From the NCBI RefSeq assembly GCF_900113435.1, contig NZ_FOPG01000001.1:930001-994000 (forward strand): a stretch of 64,000 nucleotides of DNA. Direction: 5' to 3'. Positions within the stretch are counted from its first letter, which is position 1; each line of letters begins with the position of its first letter. The notes under the pieces were generated by a model. It worked only from the letters and a program-made list of their open reading frames with translations, searched no databases and had not been told where the DNA came from. Of the stretch, positions 25,864-34,618 are shown in pieces. The DNA comes from Sulfitobacter dubius. GTDB taxonomy: Bacteria; Pseudomonadota; Alphaproteobacteria; Rhodobacterales; Rhodobacteraceae. The position numbers and the translations under genes were made by a program.

Positions 25864-26034
25864 ATGATAGCACTCGGATTGGCACTGATTGGCGCGATAA
25901 TCGGCGGGCTGACCGCACGCAAACGTGGCGGCAATCGCAAGGACATCGCGCAATATGCCGCAGGCTACGGCTTTGCCTTCCTGATCGTCGGCATGATCGC
26001 CACGGTTCTTCTGGACCGCGCGCTGAGCCTCTGA
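25864..26034 (+). CDS. Small membrane protein, 56 residues
   Basis: ATG at 25864 opens a 56-codon frame ending TGA at 26032-26034. It reads MIALGLALIGAIIGGLTARK, a polar basic loop (KRGGNRKDIAQYA) and a second hydrophobic segment, GFAFLIVGMIATVLL. Two membrane helices with a positive cytoplasmic loop are likely. Its stop overlaps the VWA start (TGATG), so translation is coupled, which is the best evidence that it is real. No family is recognised; a membrane anchor for the VWA/MoxR pair is possible. Confidence 0.75.
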   Translation: MIALGLALIGAIIGGLTARKRGGNRKDIAQYAAGYGFAFLIVGMIATVLLDRALSL

Positions 26035-27221
26035 TGTTTCTGCCATTCTTCGATCAACTCCGCCGCCACGGTGTCCCGGTCTCGCTGCGCGAGTTTCTGG
26101 CCTTTCTGGAGGGGATGAAGGCAGGGCTGGCCACCTATGACGTGGAGGCGTTTTACTATCTCGCCCGCGTGTCGATGGTCAAAGACGAGCGCAACATCGA
26201 CAAGTTCGACCGCGCCTTTGCAGCGGCCTTTAAGGGGCTGGAGAATATTAGCCTTGATGATGTTCTTGAGGCCGTGGACCTGCCCGAAGACTGGCTGCGC
26301 AAGATGGCCGAAAAGCACTTGAGCGAAGAAGAAAAAGCCGAGATCGAAGCCGCAGGCGGGTTCGACAAGCTGATGGAGACGCTCAAAAAGCGGCTCGAAG
26401 AGCAAAAAGGCCGGCATCAGGGCGGATCGAAATGGGTCGGCACGGCGGGCACTTCACCTTTCGGCGCTTATGGCTACAACCCCGAAGGCGTGCGCATCGG
26501 TCAGAAGGAAAGCCGTCACCAGCGCGCGGTCAAGGTTTGGGACAAGCGCGAGTTCCGCAATCTGGATGACAACGTCGAAATCGGCACACGCAACATCAAG
26601 CTCGCGCTGAAGCGCTTGCGCCGTTGGGCACGCGACGGGGAGGCGGAAGAGTTCGACCTCAACGGCACCATCCGCGCCACGGCAGAGCATGGCTATCTCG
26701 ATGTGAAAACGCGGCCAGAGCGGCGCAATGCGGTCAAGGTGCTGCTGTTTCTCGACATCGGCGGTTCAATGGATCCGCATGTGAAGGTCGTTGAAGAGTT
26801 GTTCAGCGCCGCGCGTGGCGAGTTCAAACATCTTGAGCATTTCTATTTCCACAACTGCCTCTACGAGGGCGTCTGGCGCGACAACCGCCGCCGCTGGGAC
26901 GCGCAGATCCCCACCCATGAGGTGCTGCGCAGCTATGGCTCTGATTACAAATGCATCTTTGTCGGTGACGCCTCAATGTCGCCCTATGAAATCGCCTACC
27001 CCGGCGGCGCGAATGAGCATTGGAACGCGGAGTCGGGTGCCACATGGCTCGCGCGTGCGCGGGATCAATGGCCAAACCATCTGTGGATCAACCCGGTGCC
27101 GGAACGGCAGTGGGGCTACACCCAGTCGATCGCGATGATCCAAGAGATTTTCGGCCCCGAGTCCATGGTGCCGATGACCCTTGAAGGCTTGAGCCGGGGC
27201 ATCAAGGCGATGACCCGCTGA
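26034..27221 (+). CDS. VWA domain protein, CoxE-like
   Basis: The 395-residue protein has a charged N-terminal half and a C-terminal VWA domain with MIDAS motif DIGGSMD (residues ~240-246) and a late DAS/TWLARA region. CoxE-like proteins work with MoxR ATPases in cofactor insertion or complex maturation (carbon monoxide dehydrogenase is the model). Here no cox genes are near, so the client is unknown. The start overlaps the small membrane-protein stop by one base. The DUF2927, small protein and VWA genes probably form one transcript. Confidence 0.85.
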   Translation: MFLPFFDQLRRHGVPVSLREFLAFLEGMKAGLATYDVEAFYYLARVSMVKDERNIDKFDRAFAAAFKGLENISLDDVLEAVDLPEDWLRKMAEKHLSEEEKAEIEAAGGFDKLMETLKKRLEEQKGRHQGGSKWVGTAGTSPFGAYGYNPEGVRIGQKESRHQRAVKVWDKREFRNLDDNVEIGTRNIKLALKRLRRWARDGEAEEFDLNGTIRATAEHGYLDVKTRPERRNAVKVLLFLDIGGSMDPHVKVVEELFSAARGEFKHLEHFYFHNCLYEGVWRDNRRRWDAQIPTHEVLRSYGSDYKCIFVGDASMSPYEIAYPGGANEHWNAESGATWLARARDQWPNHLWINPVPERQWGYTQSIAMIQEIFGPESMVPMTLEGLSRGIKAMTR

Positions 27222-27298
27222 GTGAGACTGTACCTTGAAACTTTGCCGCGCCGCGTCAGTTGAGGTGACGAACGCAAGCACAGTGAAAGGACATTCCA

Positions 27299-27730
27299 AT
27301 GGCTTCGATCGTAAAATCCGGCAATGCAAAATGGGAAGGCTCGCTCAAAGAGGGCAAGGGCCATGTCTCTACCGAGAGCGGCGTGCTGTCTGACCAGCCT
27401 TACGGTTTCAACACGCGCTTTGAAGGCAAAGAAGGCACCAACCCCGAAGAGCTGATCGGCGCGGCCCATGCGTCTTGTTTCTCCATGGCGTTGTCGATGA
27501 TCCTTGGTGAAAGCGATCTAACGCCTGACAGTATCGAGACCAAGGCAGAGGTGCATCTGGAAGAGAAAGACGGTGGTTTCCACGTGCCCAAAGTGCACCT
27601 GACGGTCGAGGCAAAAATTCCCGGCGCGAGCCAAGAGGACTTTGAGAAGGCCGCCAAGACCGCCAAGGAAAACTGCCCGATCTCCAAGCTTCTGACCGCC
27701 GAGATCACGATGGACGCAAAACTCGTCTGA
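27299..27730 (+). CDS. OsmC family peroxiredoxin
   Basis: The 143-residue protein has the OsmC fold and the two redox cysteines in AHASCFSMALS (near residue 60) and NCPISKLLTAEI (near residue 125). OsmC enzymes reduce organic hydroperoxides with lipoyl-protein reductants. A ribosome site AAAGGA precedes the ATG. It stands as a single gene between the VWA and M48 genes. Confidence 0.9.
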   Translation: MASIVKSGNAKWEGSLKEGKGHVSTESGVLSDQPYGFNTRFEGKEGTNPEELIGAAHASCFSMALSMILGESDLTPDSIETKAEVHLEEKDGGFHVPKVHLTVEAKIPGASQEDFEKAAKTAKENCPISKLLTAEITMDAKLV

Positions 27731-27803
27731 TCGCATGACATGAAACCGGGGGCGCGGCCTTGTGCCGCTTGCCCCCGGCCCTCGGCCTGCCCATATTGCG
27801 GGC

Positions 27804-28487
27804 ATGATCCGCTTTCTCCCCATTCTGCTTGCCATCCTTTACGCGCTGGCCATGTATCGTTTCTCCGCTTGGCGCACGGCGCGCGAGTTGGACGCGAAAT
27901 CGACCCCCTTGGTGGACCCCAAACTCAACGACATGAGCGCCAAGATGGCCAAGGCGTTGGACCTGCCGCGCATCAAGGTGCATCTTTATGAGATCGAACC
28001 GGTCAACGGGCTGGCAGCTCCCGATGGGCGCATTTTCATCACCCGCGGGTTTTACAACAAGTTCCGACAAGGCGCTGTAACGGCTGAGGAATTGGCGAGC
28101 GTCATCGCGCATGAGTTGGGTCATGTGGCGCTTGGCCATTCGCGGCGGCGGATGATCGATTTCTCGGGTCAAAACGCCCTGCGCACGGCGCTGGCGATGG
28201 TGCTGAGGCGGATCATTCCCGGGATCGGTGTGCTGATCGCAAACGGGCTGACCAGCCTGCTGGCTGCCCGCCTCTCACGCAACGATGAATACGAGGCCGA
28301 TGCCTATGCCGCCGCCCTGCTGACCAAAGCGGGCATCGGCATCGGCCCACAGATTTCCCTGTTCGAGAAGTTGGACGCGCTGAGCCAGAACGGCGCTGGA
28401 CGCCCGCCCGCTTGGCTGTTGAGCCACCCCAAGACCGAGGAACGAGTCGCCGCGTTGCGCAAGCTGCAACTGCGGTGGGAGGGCTAG
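27804..28487 (+). CDS. M48 family metallopeptidase
   Basis: This 227-residue membrane-anchored protease begins with a single hydrophobic helix (RFLPILLAILYALAM). It has the zinc motif HELGH (residues ~97-101) and third ligand DEYEADAYAA, plus a second hydrophobic stretch after the zinc site (LVIANGL region). M48 members process membrane proteins or misfolded envelope proteins (HtpX, LoiP, BepA). ATG at 27804 is preferred to the ATG at 27762, since it begins the membrane helix. Its stop overlaps that of the convergent PIN gene (CTAG). Confidence 0.85.
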   Translation: MIRFLPILLAILYALAMYRFSAWRTARELDAKSTPLVDPKLNDMSAKMAKALDLPRIKVHLYEIEPVNGLAAPDGRIFITRGFYNKFRQGAVTAEELASVIAHELGHVALGHSRRRMIDFSGQNALRTALAMVLRRIIPGIGVLIANGLTSLLAARLSRNDEYEADAYAAALLTKAGIGIGPQISLFEKLDALSQNGAGRPPAWLLSHPKTEERVAALRKLQLRWEG

Positions 28488-29035
28488 GCCAGAGCCTTTG
28501 CCAGCCGCGGCAGCCGTGCCTTTTTCAGCAGAGCGCGCATCTCCCATTGCTCGCCTGACAGCCGCCGCGCCTCTTGCAAAACGGCGTCGGCCACGGGGGC
28601 GACCAATTCCGGTGTTGCCTGCCAAATCCCATACAGATAGCTGTCGGGATCGGCCCGGCTTAACCCCTCTTCCGCGAGGATTTGGCGCGGAAAGTCTTTG
28701 GCATTGAGCGTGAGGATCATGTCAGCACTGCTGGCTACGGCGACGGCAAGCACATGGATATCATTCGCATCCGGCAACCACAGCCGCGCCTGCAGGCCGG
28801 GGGAGGCCGCGCGTTCGGCCCCCGGCCAGTTGCCGCGCAGCAGTGCGATCTCGGCCCGCGCTTGCGCTTCGCCCGCGGGGCCAAGCTTGATCGCCGCGCG
28901 GGCCCATTCCTCCAAGATACGCGCCGACCAAATCGGCTCGAACGCGCCCGTCCGGGCCACGCCCAACACCATTTCGCGCATCACCGTGGGGTAAAGCACG
29001 CAGGTGTCGATCAGCACACGCGGACGGTTTTGCAT
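28484..29035 (-). CDS. PIN domain protein, RSP_2648 type
   Basis: The 183-residue protein has the PIN nuclease acidic set: LIDTCVLYP (D near residue 10), EEWARA, ANDIHVLAVAV and LTLNAKDFP. PIN proteins are Mg-dependent RNases, often VapC toxins, but this branch is usually solitary and no antitoxin gene adjoins it. Its start overlaps the rRNA methyltransferase stop (TAATG), so it is translated with an rRNA-modification gene, which may hint at rRNA or tRNA metabolism. It converges on the M48 gene with overlapping stop codons. Confidence 0.8.
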   Translation of the reverse strand: MQNRPRVLIDTCVLYPTVMREMVLGVARTGAFEPIWSARILEEWARAAIKLGPAGEAQARAEIALLRGNWPGAERAASPGLQARLWLPDANDIHVLAVAVASSADMILTLNAKDFPRQILAEEGLSRADPDSYLYGIWQATPELVAPVADAVLQEARRLSGEQWEMRALLKKARLPRLAKALA

Positions 29036-30261
29036 TATAGGCGGAAGAACAGCGACTTGAGATATCCGCTTTCCGCCAACTGCGGCAGTTGCGGGTGGTC
29101 GGCCCCGGCGAAACCGGTGTGCAGCAGCATGGCGCGACGCCCGGCCCGGCCAATGCCGCGCACGGAGGCGGTGCGGAATTGGGCAAGGTCAGCGGCATGG
29201 GAACAGGAACAAAGCCCCAAAATACCATTCTCTGCCACCAGTTGCGCCGAGAGGCGCGCCACGCGCTCATAGGCGCGCAAGCCTGCCTCGACCGCTTGGC
29301 GCGAGGGGGCAAAGGCGGGCGGGTCGCAGATCACCACGTCAAAGGTCTCGCCCTCATCGCGCAGGGCGGTCAGCACGTCAAATGCATCGCCTTGGCGGGT
29401 CGCGAAACGGTCTTGCATGTTCATCGCGGCGGCCCCGGCTTCGGCCAGCTCCAACGCAGGCGCAGACCCGTCAACGGCCAGCGCCGATGACGCGCCGTTT
29501 GCGAGGGCCGCGAGGGAGAAGCCGCCGACATGGGCAAAGACATCAAGCACCCGTGCCCCATTGCGCGCCAGATTGGCGGCAAAGGCATGGTTCGGGCGTT
29601 GGTCATAGAACAGGCCGGTTTTCTGGCCGCCGGTGAGGTCGGCCATATAGGTGGCCCCGTTCATCGGTACGGGCAGCGGGCCTTCGGGCGTGGTCCCGGC
29701 GACCGTGACCGAGGCATCGTCCAACCCTTCGAGCTTGCGCGTGCGGCCAGAGGCGTTCTTCAGCACATTGGTCACACCGGTCACTGATTGCAGGGCGGCC
29801 ACGAGCGGCTCAAGCAGCGCGTCGGCCCAAGCGGCGTTGGGCTGGATCACGCAGGTGTCGCCAAAGCGGTCGATGATGACGCCGGGCAGACCATCTGCCT
29901 CGGCATGGATCAGGCGGTAGTAAGGCTGATCGTAAAGCTGGCCGCGGAGGGCAAGGGCGCGGGTGATGCGGGTCTCAAACCACGCTTGGTCGATCTCAGT
30001 TTCCGGGTTTTGGTCTAGCATCCGGGCGATGATCTTGGAGTTCGGATTGACCGCGACCAGCCCCATGGGCGTGCGGTTTTCGTCCTCAAGCCGCGCCAGC
30101 GTGCCGGGGGCAAGGCCCCGCGTGCGGCGGTCAGTGACCAATTCATTGGCATAGACCCAAGGAAAGCCATGGCGGATGGCACGGGCGTTGGCCTTGGGCA
30201 AAAGGCGCACCACGGGAAGCGTGGCGGGCTGCGGGGCGGAGGGGGTTTGGGGCGTTGTCAT
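29035..30261 (-). CDS. rlmI: Class I rRNA (cytosine-C5) methyltransferase, RlmI type
   Basis: The 408-residue protein has an N-terminal PUA-like domain (VVRLLPKANARAIRHGFPW) and a Rossmann methyltransferase domain with the SAM loop VLDVFAHVGGFSLAA and catalytic CDPPAF (in VICDPPAFAPS), as in RlmI, which methylates C1962 of 23S rRNA. The frame extends to 30315, but ATG at 30261 follows GAGGGCG and matches the family start. The C-terminal CSCSHAADL matches the class's second conserved cysteine region. Target base is inferred. Confidence 0.85.
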   Translation of the reverse strand: MTTPQTPSAPQPATLPVVRLLPKANARAIRHGFPWVYANELVTDRRTRGLAPGTLARLEDENRTPMGLVAVNPNSKIIARMLDQNPETEIDQAWFETRITRALALRGQLYDQPYYRLIHAEADGLPGVIIDRFGDTCVIQPNAAWADALLEPLVAALQSVTGVTNVLKNASGRTRKLEGLDDASVTVAGTTPEGPLPVPMNGATYMADLTGGQKTGLFYDQRPNHAFAANLARNGARVLDVFAHVGGFSLAALANGASSALAVDGSAPALELAEAGAAAMNMQDRFATRQGDAFDVLTALRDEGETFDVVICDPPAFAPSRQAVEAGLRAYERVARLSAQLVAENGILGLCSCSHAADLAQFRTASVRGIGRAGRRAMLLHTGFAGADHPQLPQLAESGYLKSLFFRL

Positions 30262-30322
30262 AGCGCCCTCGTACTGGGTTCGTGCCGTTTGGGAAAGAGG
30301 TTTTACATCACCCAACCAGCGA

Positions 30323-30595
30323 TCAATTGCGCGCCCTACCCCGCCAGCCGCCCCGGCGCCGCGGCGTGGTAAGGGTTGCCTGCCCCTCAGACAACACCTG
30401 CGTCATCGGGTGGTCCGCGGCTGCCCCGCCGTATTGGTCCAGCAAGCGCGCAATGGCCGCCCCGCTGTCGCGCCCTTCCGGTAGGCTTAACGCCCAATCA
30501 AGAAAGACACTGCGACACTCAGTGGGGCCGATCCCCTCCATCCGGTAGGATTCGCGGATCAATCCTTTAGGGTCGTCGGGATTAACGTCAGTCAT
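30323..30595 (-). CDS. Small hypothetical protein coupled to glnE
   Basis: The 90-residue protein has no recognised motif. It contains an acidic helix start (MTDVNPDDPKG), an ERxx-type motif IGPTECRSVF and a basic Arg-rich tail ending RGGWRGRARN. Its ATG overlaps the glnE stop by three bases in an ATGA-type overlap, so it is translated with glnE. It may be a regulator or an accessory of glutamine synthetase control; this is inference from position. Coding seems likely from the coupling and codon use. Confidence 0.65.
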   Translation of the reverse strand: MTDVNPDDPKGLIRESYRMEGIGPTECRSVFLDWALSLPEGRDSGAAIARLLDQYGGAAADHPMTQVLSEGQATLTTPRRRGGWRGRARN

Positions 30596-33393
30596 GCCCC
30601 CTCCTGTGCTGGCTCCGGCAACGCGGCCGCGATAATATCGCCTGCGGTGGCATAGTCGGCCTGCACTTTAGCCTCCAAAGCGGAAAGATCATCGCAGTCA
30701 AGCACTCGGCAAAGGAAACTTGTTCCCGCCTGCCCCAACGCGGCAGCGTCCAAAGGTTTGGCCGACAGCAGGCGTTTTGCACAGATCAGGGTCCATGCGT
30801 TGGTATAAGCGCCTGAAAGCGCAGCCTCGGCATCTGCATTGATCACCCCTGCCGCACGCGCCGCGGCCAGTCCTGCGTCAATCTCGCGTGCCCCAGTGCC
30901 GCCGATCAGCGCGCCCGCTTGGGCGAAAAGCTCTATGTCTTGCAACCGCCCCGCGCCGGTTTTGGCATCAAGTGGCCCAGTCGGACTGCGCGCGGCGGCG
31001 ATGCGCAAGCGCATCTTGCCCACTTCGCCCAGCACATTGTCGCGCGGCGCTGCGCGGCCCAGTATCTCTTGGCGCAAGGCTTCCACATCCCGGCCCAGAT
31101 CGTCGGGGCCCGCGATTACCCTTGCCCGGGTCAGCGCCAGATGCTCCCACACCCATGCCTGTTCTTTTTGATAGCTCTCAAAGCTGGCGAGGCTGGTCGC
31201 CACGGGCCCCTGATTGCCCGAAGGCCGCAGCCGCATGTCGATGTCATAAAGCTTGCCTTGTGCCATCGGGGCCGTCATCGCGGTAATCATCGCCTGCGTC
31301 AGCCGTGCATAATAGGTGCGCGTGGCAAGGGGCCTGCGCCCGTCGGATGTATCCACCCCATCGGCATCATAGATCACCAGCATGTCGAGGTCAGAGGTCG
31401 GCGTCAGCCGCCCCGCCCCAAGCGAGCCCATGCCAAGGATCACCGCCCCACGCCCGGGTGGCGGGCCGTGGCGGGTGGCGAATTGATCGACAACCACGGG
31501 CCAAAGCGCCTGCAAAACGGCTTGGGCAAGCTCGGCATATTGGCGGCTGGCGGTGGCCGCGTCGATTAGCCCGCGCAGCAGATGTACGCCGATCCGAAAA
31601 TGCCACTCCCGCGCCCAACGGCGGGTACCGTCGAGGCGCAACTCATAATCGGCCTCTTGCGCGAGATGCTCTTGGAGCATCTTGGTCAGCGGCTCCTGTC
31701 CCGGCCACTCGGAGAAGAAATCCCCCCCGATCACCGCATCGAACACACCCGAATTGCGCGACAGATGGGCGGCCAGTGCAGGCGATGTGGCAACAATATC
31801 GACCAGCAGATCCCCCAGCTGCGGATTGGCCCTCAAAAGCGAGAACAATTGCACCCCCGCAGGCAAGCCGGATAGAAACCCGTCGAAGGCAAAAAGCCCC
31901 TCATCTGGCTTTGCCGATCGTGCCAGCCGATCAAGCAGCAGTGGCTTCAGCCGCCCAAAAATATCGGCCCCCCGTTCTGAACGCAATGCCGGGTAGCTGG
32001 GCCAACGGTCCAGCACCGAAGTGTCGAATTGATGTGCCAGACTGGCAGTTTGGGGCTCTTCGCGGGTGGCTGCAAAGAAGCTCTCGATCAGATCGTGCAC
32101 CCCCTGCAAGCGGCGGTGCAGGTCTGCCTCCAACGCGTGCGTGTCCATATCCATCATACACGCGAGACGTTCAAAATCCGCTTTGCTCCGCGGCAGCGTG
32201 TGGGTTTGGGCGTCTTGCACAATTTGCAACCGATGCTCTACCGTGCGGTGCGCGCGGTAGTGATCACTGAGTGTCTCGGCGACCTCTTGCGGCACCCAGT
32301 TCTTTTCGGCCAGCACCTTGAGCCCGGCCAACGTGCCACGCGCGCGCAGTTCAGGGTCGCGTCCCCCGGCGATCAATTGTCGGGTCTGGGTAAAGAACTC
32401 AATCTCGCGGATGCCACCCCGGCCCAGTTTCATGTCATGCCCCGGCAGGGTAATGGGGCCGCCCAGACCCTTGTGCTCGCGGATCGCCAGCCGCATGTCA
32501 TGGGCGTCTTGGATGGCGGCGAAATCAAGATGGCGGCGCCAGACAAAGGGCCGTAGCGATTGCAGGAATGTCTTGCCCGCCGCCGTGTCGCCCACGGCGG
32601 GCCGCGCCTTGATGTAGGCGGCGCGTTCCCATGTGCGACCAAGGCTTTCATAGTAACGCTCTGCCGCCTCCATCGCGATGCAAACGGGAGTGACGGCAGG
32701 ATCGGGACGCAGGCGCAGATCGGTCCGAAAAACATACCCTTGGGCGGTGATATCGCTCAGCGTGCCCGACATGGCCCGCGTCGCTTTGACAAAAGCGCTG
32801 CGGGCCGCGTGAAAATCATCGGGCTCAAAACGGCTCTCGTCAAAGAGGCAGATAAGATCGATGTCGGAGGAATAGTTCAATTCCCGCGCGCCCATCTTGC
32901 CCATCGCGAAAACGACCATCCCCGCGCAATCGGCCAGATCGTCCATCGTCATGCCGGGCAGCTTGCCGCGTTTGATCTGGGCGGCAAGCCCCGCCCTCAG
33001 CGCAGCGCCACAGGCGGCATCGGCGTAATCGGTCAGCGCACCAGTCACCTCCTCTAGCGACCATGCCCCGCCAAGATCGGCCAGCCCGGTCAGAAGCGCC
33101 ATGCGCCGCTTGCCCTGACGCAGCCCATCAGCCAGACGGTCTGGCGCAAATTCCGCCGCCGCATCGCGGTTGGCCGCAAGCGCGGCTTCGGGGTTATCGA
33201 CGGCCTGCGTAAGCCAATCGGCCTCCTTTTCTAAAAGCGCCATGAGATAAGGCGCGGTAGAGGCAGCGGCCGAAACCATATCGCGAAGGTCGGGTACAAG
33301 ATCAGGCAACAGCGCAGCGGCATCCTGCGCGCGTTCGCGGTGGTAGATGCGGGGGGAACGGGTGATCCGGGCGGCAAGGGATTGGTCTGTCAT
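30592..33393 (-). CDS. glnE: Bifunctional glutamine synthetase adenylyltransferase/adenylyl-removing enzyme
   Basis: The 933-residue protein has two nucleotidyltransferase domains. The N-terminal one, GMGKMGARELNYSSDIDL, removes AMP from glutamine synthetase, and the C-terminal one, GMGSLGAGRLTPTSDLDM, adds it. A GlnD-PII-like helical linker lies between. The start is MTDQSL at 33393; the 72 upstream residues in the open frame are not coding-like. It controls glutamine synthetase by nitrogen supply. Confidence 0.92.
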   Translation of the reverse strand: MTDQSLAARITRSPRIYHRERAQDAAALLPDLVPDLRDMVSAAASTAPYLMALLEKEADWLTQAVDNPEAALAANRDAAAEFAPDRLADGLRQGKRRMALLTGLADLGGAWSLEEVTGALTDYADAACGAALRAGLAAQIKRGKLPGMTMDDLADCAGMVVFAMGKMGARELNYSSDIDLICLFDESRFEPDDFHAARSAFVKATRAMSGTLSDITAQGYVFRTDLRLRPDPAVTPVCIAMEAAERYYESLGRTWERAAYIKARPAVGDTAAGKTFLQSLRPFVWRRHLDFAAIQDAHDMRLAIREHKGLGGPITLPGHDMKLGRGGIREIEFFTQTRQLIAGGRDPELRARGTLAGLKVLAEKNWVPQEVAETLSDHYRAHRTVEHRLQIVQDAQTHTLPRSKADFERLACMMDMDTHALEADLHRRLQGVHDLIESFFAATREEPQTASLAHQFDTSVLDRWPSYPALRSERGADIFGRLKPLLLDRLARSAKPDEGLFAFDGFLSGLPAGVQLFSLLRANPQLGDLLVDIVATSPALAAHLSRNSGVFDAVIGGDFFSEWPGQEPLTKMLQEHLAQEADYELRLDGTRRWAREWHFRIGVHLLRGLIDAATASRQYAELAQAVLQALWPVVVDQFATRHGPPPGRGAVILGMGSLGAGRLTPTSDLDMLVIYDADGVDTSDGRRPLATRTYYARLTQAMITAMTAPMAQGKLYDIDMRLRPSGNQGPVATSLASFESYQKEQAWVWEHLALTRARVIAGPDDLGRDVEALRQEILGRAAPRDNVLGEVGKMRLRIAAARSPTGPLDAKTGAGRLQDIELFAQAGALIGGTGAREIDAGLAAARAAGVINADAEAALSGAYTNAWTLICAKRLLSAKPLDAAALGQAGTSFLCRVLDCDDLSALEAKVQADYATAGDIIAAALPEPAQEGA

Positions 33394-33535
33394 CTGTCCA
33401 GCTTTGCGGGCTGATCTGCACGGCGTCAATGGCTGCCGTGGATGGGGGTTGCGGCAGGGCGCGGGGTTGGTAGGACTTTGACCCGTGCCCCAACCAAGGC
33501 CCCAACCATCAAGAGGCAAAAGATGGAGCAAGAGT

Positions 33536-34003
33536 TTGAAACGGGTGCGCGCAACATTAGAAGCCGCCGGGATCACGCCAGATATCCGCGAAACTGCCTT
33601 GGCGCGCACGGCGCAAGATGCGGCAACCGCATTGGGTTGCGCGGTGGATCAGATCGCCAAGTCCATCGTTCTGCGCGGAGAGGACAGCGGCAAGGCATTG
33701 CTCTTTGTCACCGCCGGTGCGCAGCAGATCGATCTGGCCCGCGCCTCGGCCTTGGCCTTGGCCGGAGAGGCGTTGGGCAAGGCCGAGGCGGCCCTGATCC
33801 GTGCGCAGACAGGCTTTGCCATCGGCGGTGTCGCCCCCGTGGGCCATATCACCCCACCCCGCGCGTGGTTTGACCGCAGCCTATTGAAATTCCCGCTGGT
33901 TTGGGCCGCCGCAGGCACACCGCATCATGTTTTCAGCCTCGATCCGCAAAAAATGGCGGAACTTTCAGATGCCCAAGTATCTGACTTTGTTGCGATATCC
34001 TGA
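33536..34003 (+). CDS. YbaK/EbsC-type aminoacyl-tRNA deacylase, start region disturbed
   Basis: The 155-residue frame has the YbaK fold: KSIVLR (near residue 35), IGGVAPVGH, and a catalytic lysine region. The family hydrolyses mischarged Cys-tRNA(Pro) or similar. The expected start MSKSLKRVRA can be read only if one G is dropped from ATGGAGC at 33523; AAGAGG lies correctly upstream of that ATG. As sequenced, the first usable in-frame start is TTG at 33536 (with GGAG 7 bases upstream) or GTG at 33545. Either a one-base insertion exists or the sequence has an error. The rest is intact. Confidence 0.75.
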   Translation: MKRVRATLEAAGITPDIRETALARTAQDAATALGCAVDQIAKSIVLRGEDSGKALLFVTAGAQQIDLARASALALAGEALGKAEAALIRAQTGFAIGGVAPVGHITPPRAWFDRSLLKFPLVWAAAGTPHHVFSLDPQKMAELSDAQVSDFVAIS

Positions 34004-34005
34004 CC

Positions 34006-34083
34006 AATGTAAAAAACATTCACATACCCCCTTGCGAAACGGGCCGGGCGTGCCGATCTATTCAATGTGAAAGACATTCACAT
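34006..34083 (+). promoter_or_regulatory. Twin AATGT-N5-ACATT repeats upstream of DUF2852 gene
   Basis: Two near-identical 21-bp elements occur at 34005-34025 and 34063-34083, each containing AATGT-N5-ACATT followed by CACAT, differing in two bases. They lie between the deacylase stop and the DUF2852 gene. This looks like a two-site operator, 58 bases apart, for an unknown dimeric regulator. Confidence 0.55.
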
Positions 34084-34137
34084 TAGCTAAAACGCCCGGG
34101 CCGGCGACAGGCCCGTCACGAACCGAAAGGCTCTACA

Positions 34138-34545
34138 ATGACGACAGTGACCACCGACCCGATCTATGGCAGCCGCGGCAACTGGATTGCCCGTGCCGAA
34201 AGCTGGATGGACGCCCGCGGCAAAGGCGCATGGATCGCCGCCATGGTGCTTGGCTTCATCTTCTTCTGGCCTGTTGGCCTCGCCCTTCTTGCCTATATGA
34301 CTTGGAGCAAACGTATGTTCTCTTCGAAATCCTGCAGCCGCAAATCCAGCCGTTCGATGATGTCACGCAGCACTGGCAACAGCGCCTTTGACGCCTATAA
34401 GGCCGACACGCTGCGCCGTTTGGAAGAGGAACAGGGCAATTTCGAAGCCTTCCTTGAGCGGCTGCGCGAAGCCAAAGACAAGGCGGAGTTTGACCAGTTC
34501 ATGAACGACCGCGCCAAGCAAGACGACACGGCAACCGGCGCCTGA
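34138..34545 (+). CDS. DUF2852 domain protein
   Basis: The 135-residue protein matches the DUF2852 family of alphaproteobacteria: a short polar N-terminus (ARAESWMDARGKGA), one membrane helix (AAMVLGFIFFWPVGLALLAYM) and a charged C-terminal helix with coiled-coil potential (EEEQGNFEAFLERLREAKDK). The function is unknown. It follows the twin repeats at 34006-34083 and precedes the RDD gene by 73 bases, and could be regulated by a dedicated regulator. Confidence 0.8.
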   Translation: MTTVTTDPIYGSRGNWIARAESWMDARGKGAWIAAMVLGFIFFWPVGLALLAYMTWSKRMFSSKSCSRKSSRSMMSRSTGNSAFDAYKADTLRRLEEEQGNFEAFLERLREAKDKAEFDQFMNDRAKQDDTATGA

Positions 34546-34618
34546 TCCGGCCCCTGACCATCGTCCCCTCACCCCAGCCTTCCGGCTCCGCGCCGGGAGG
34601 CCCTTTGCAGGACATGAC

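Noticed and set aside
28484..29035. Toxin-antitoxin module around the PIN gene
   Set aside because: No small antitoxin-like gene lies on either side; the neighbours are an M48 protease and an rRNA methyltransferase.
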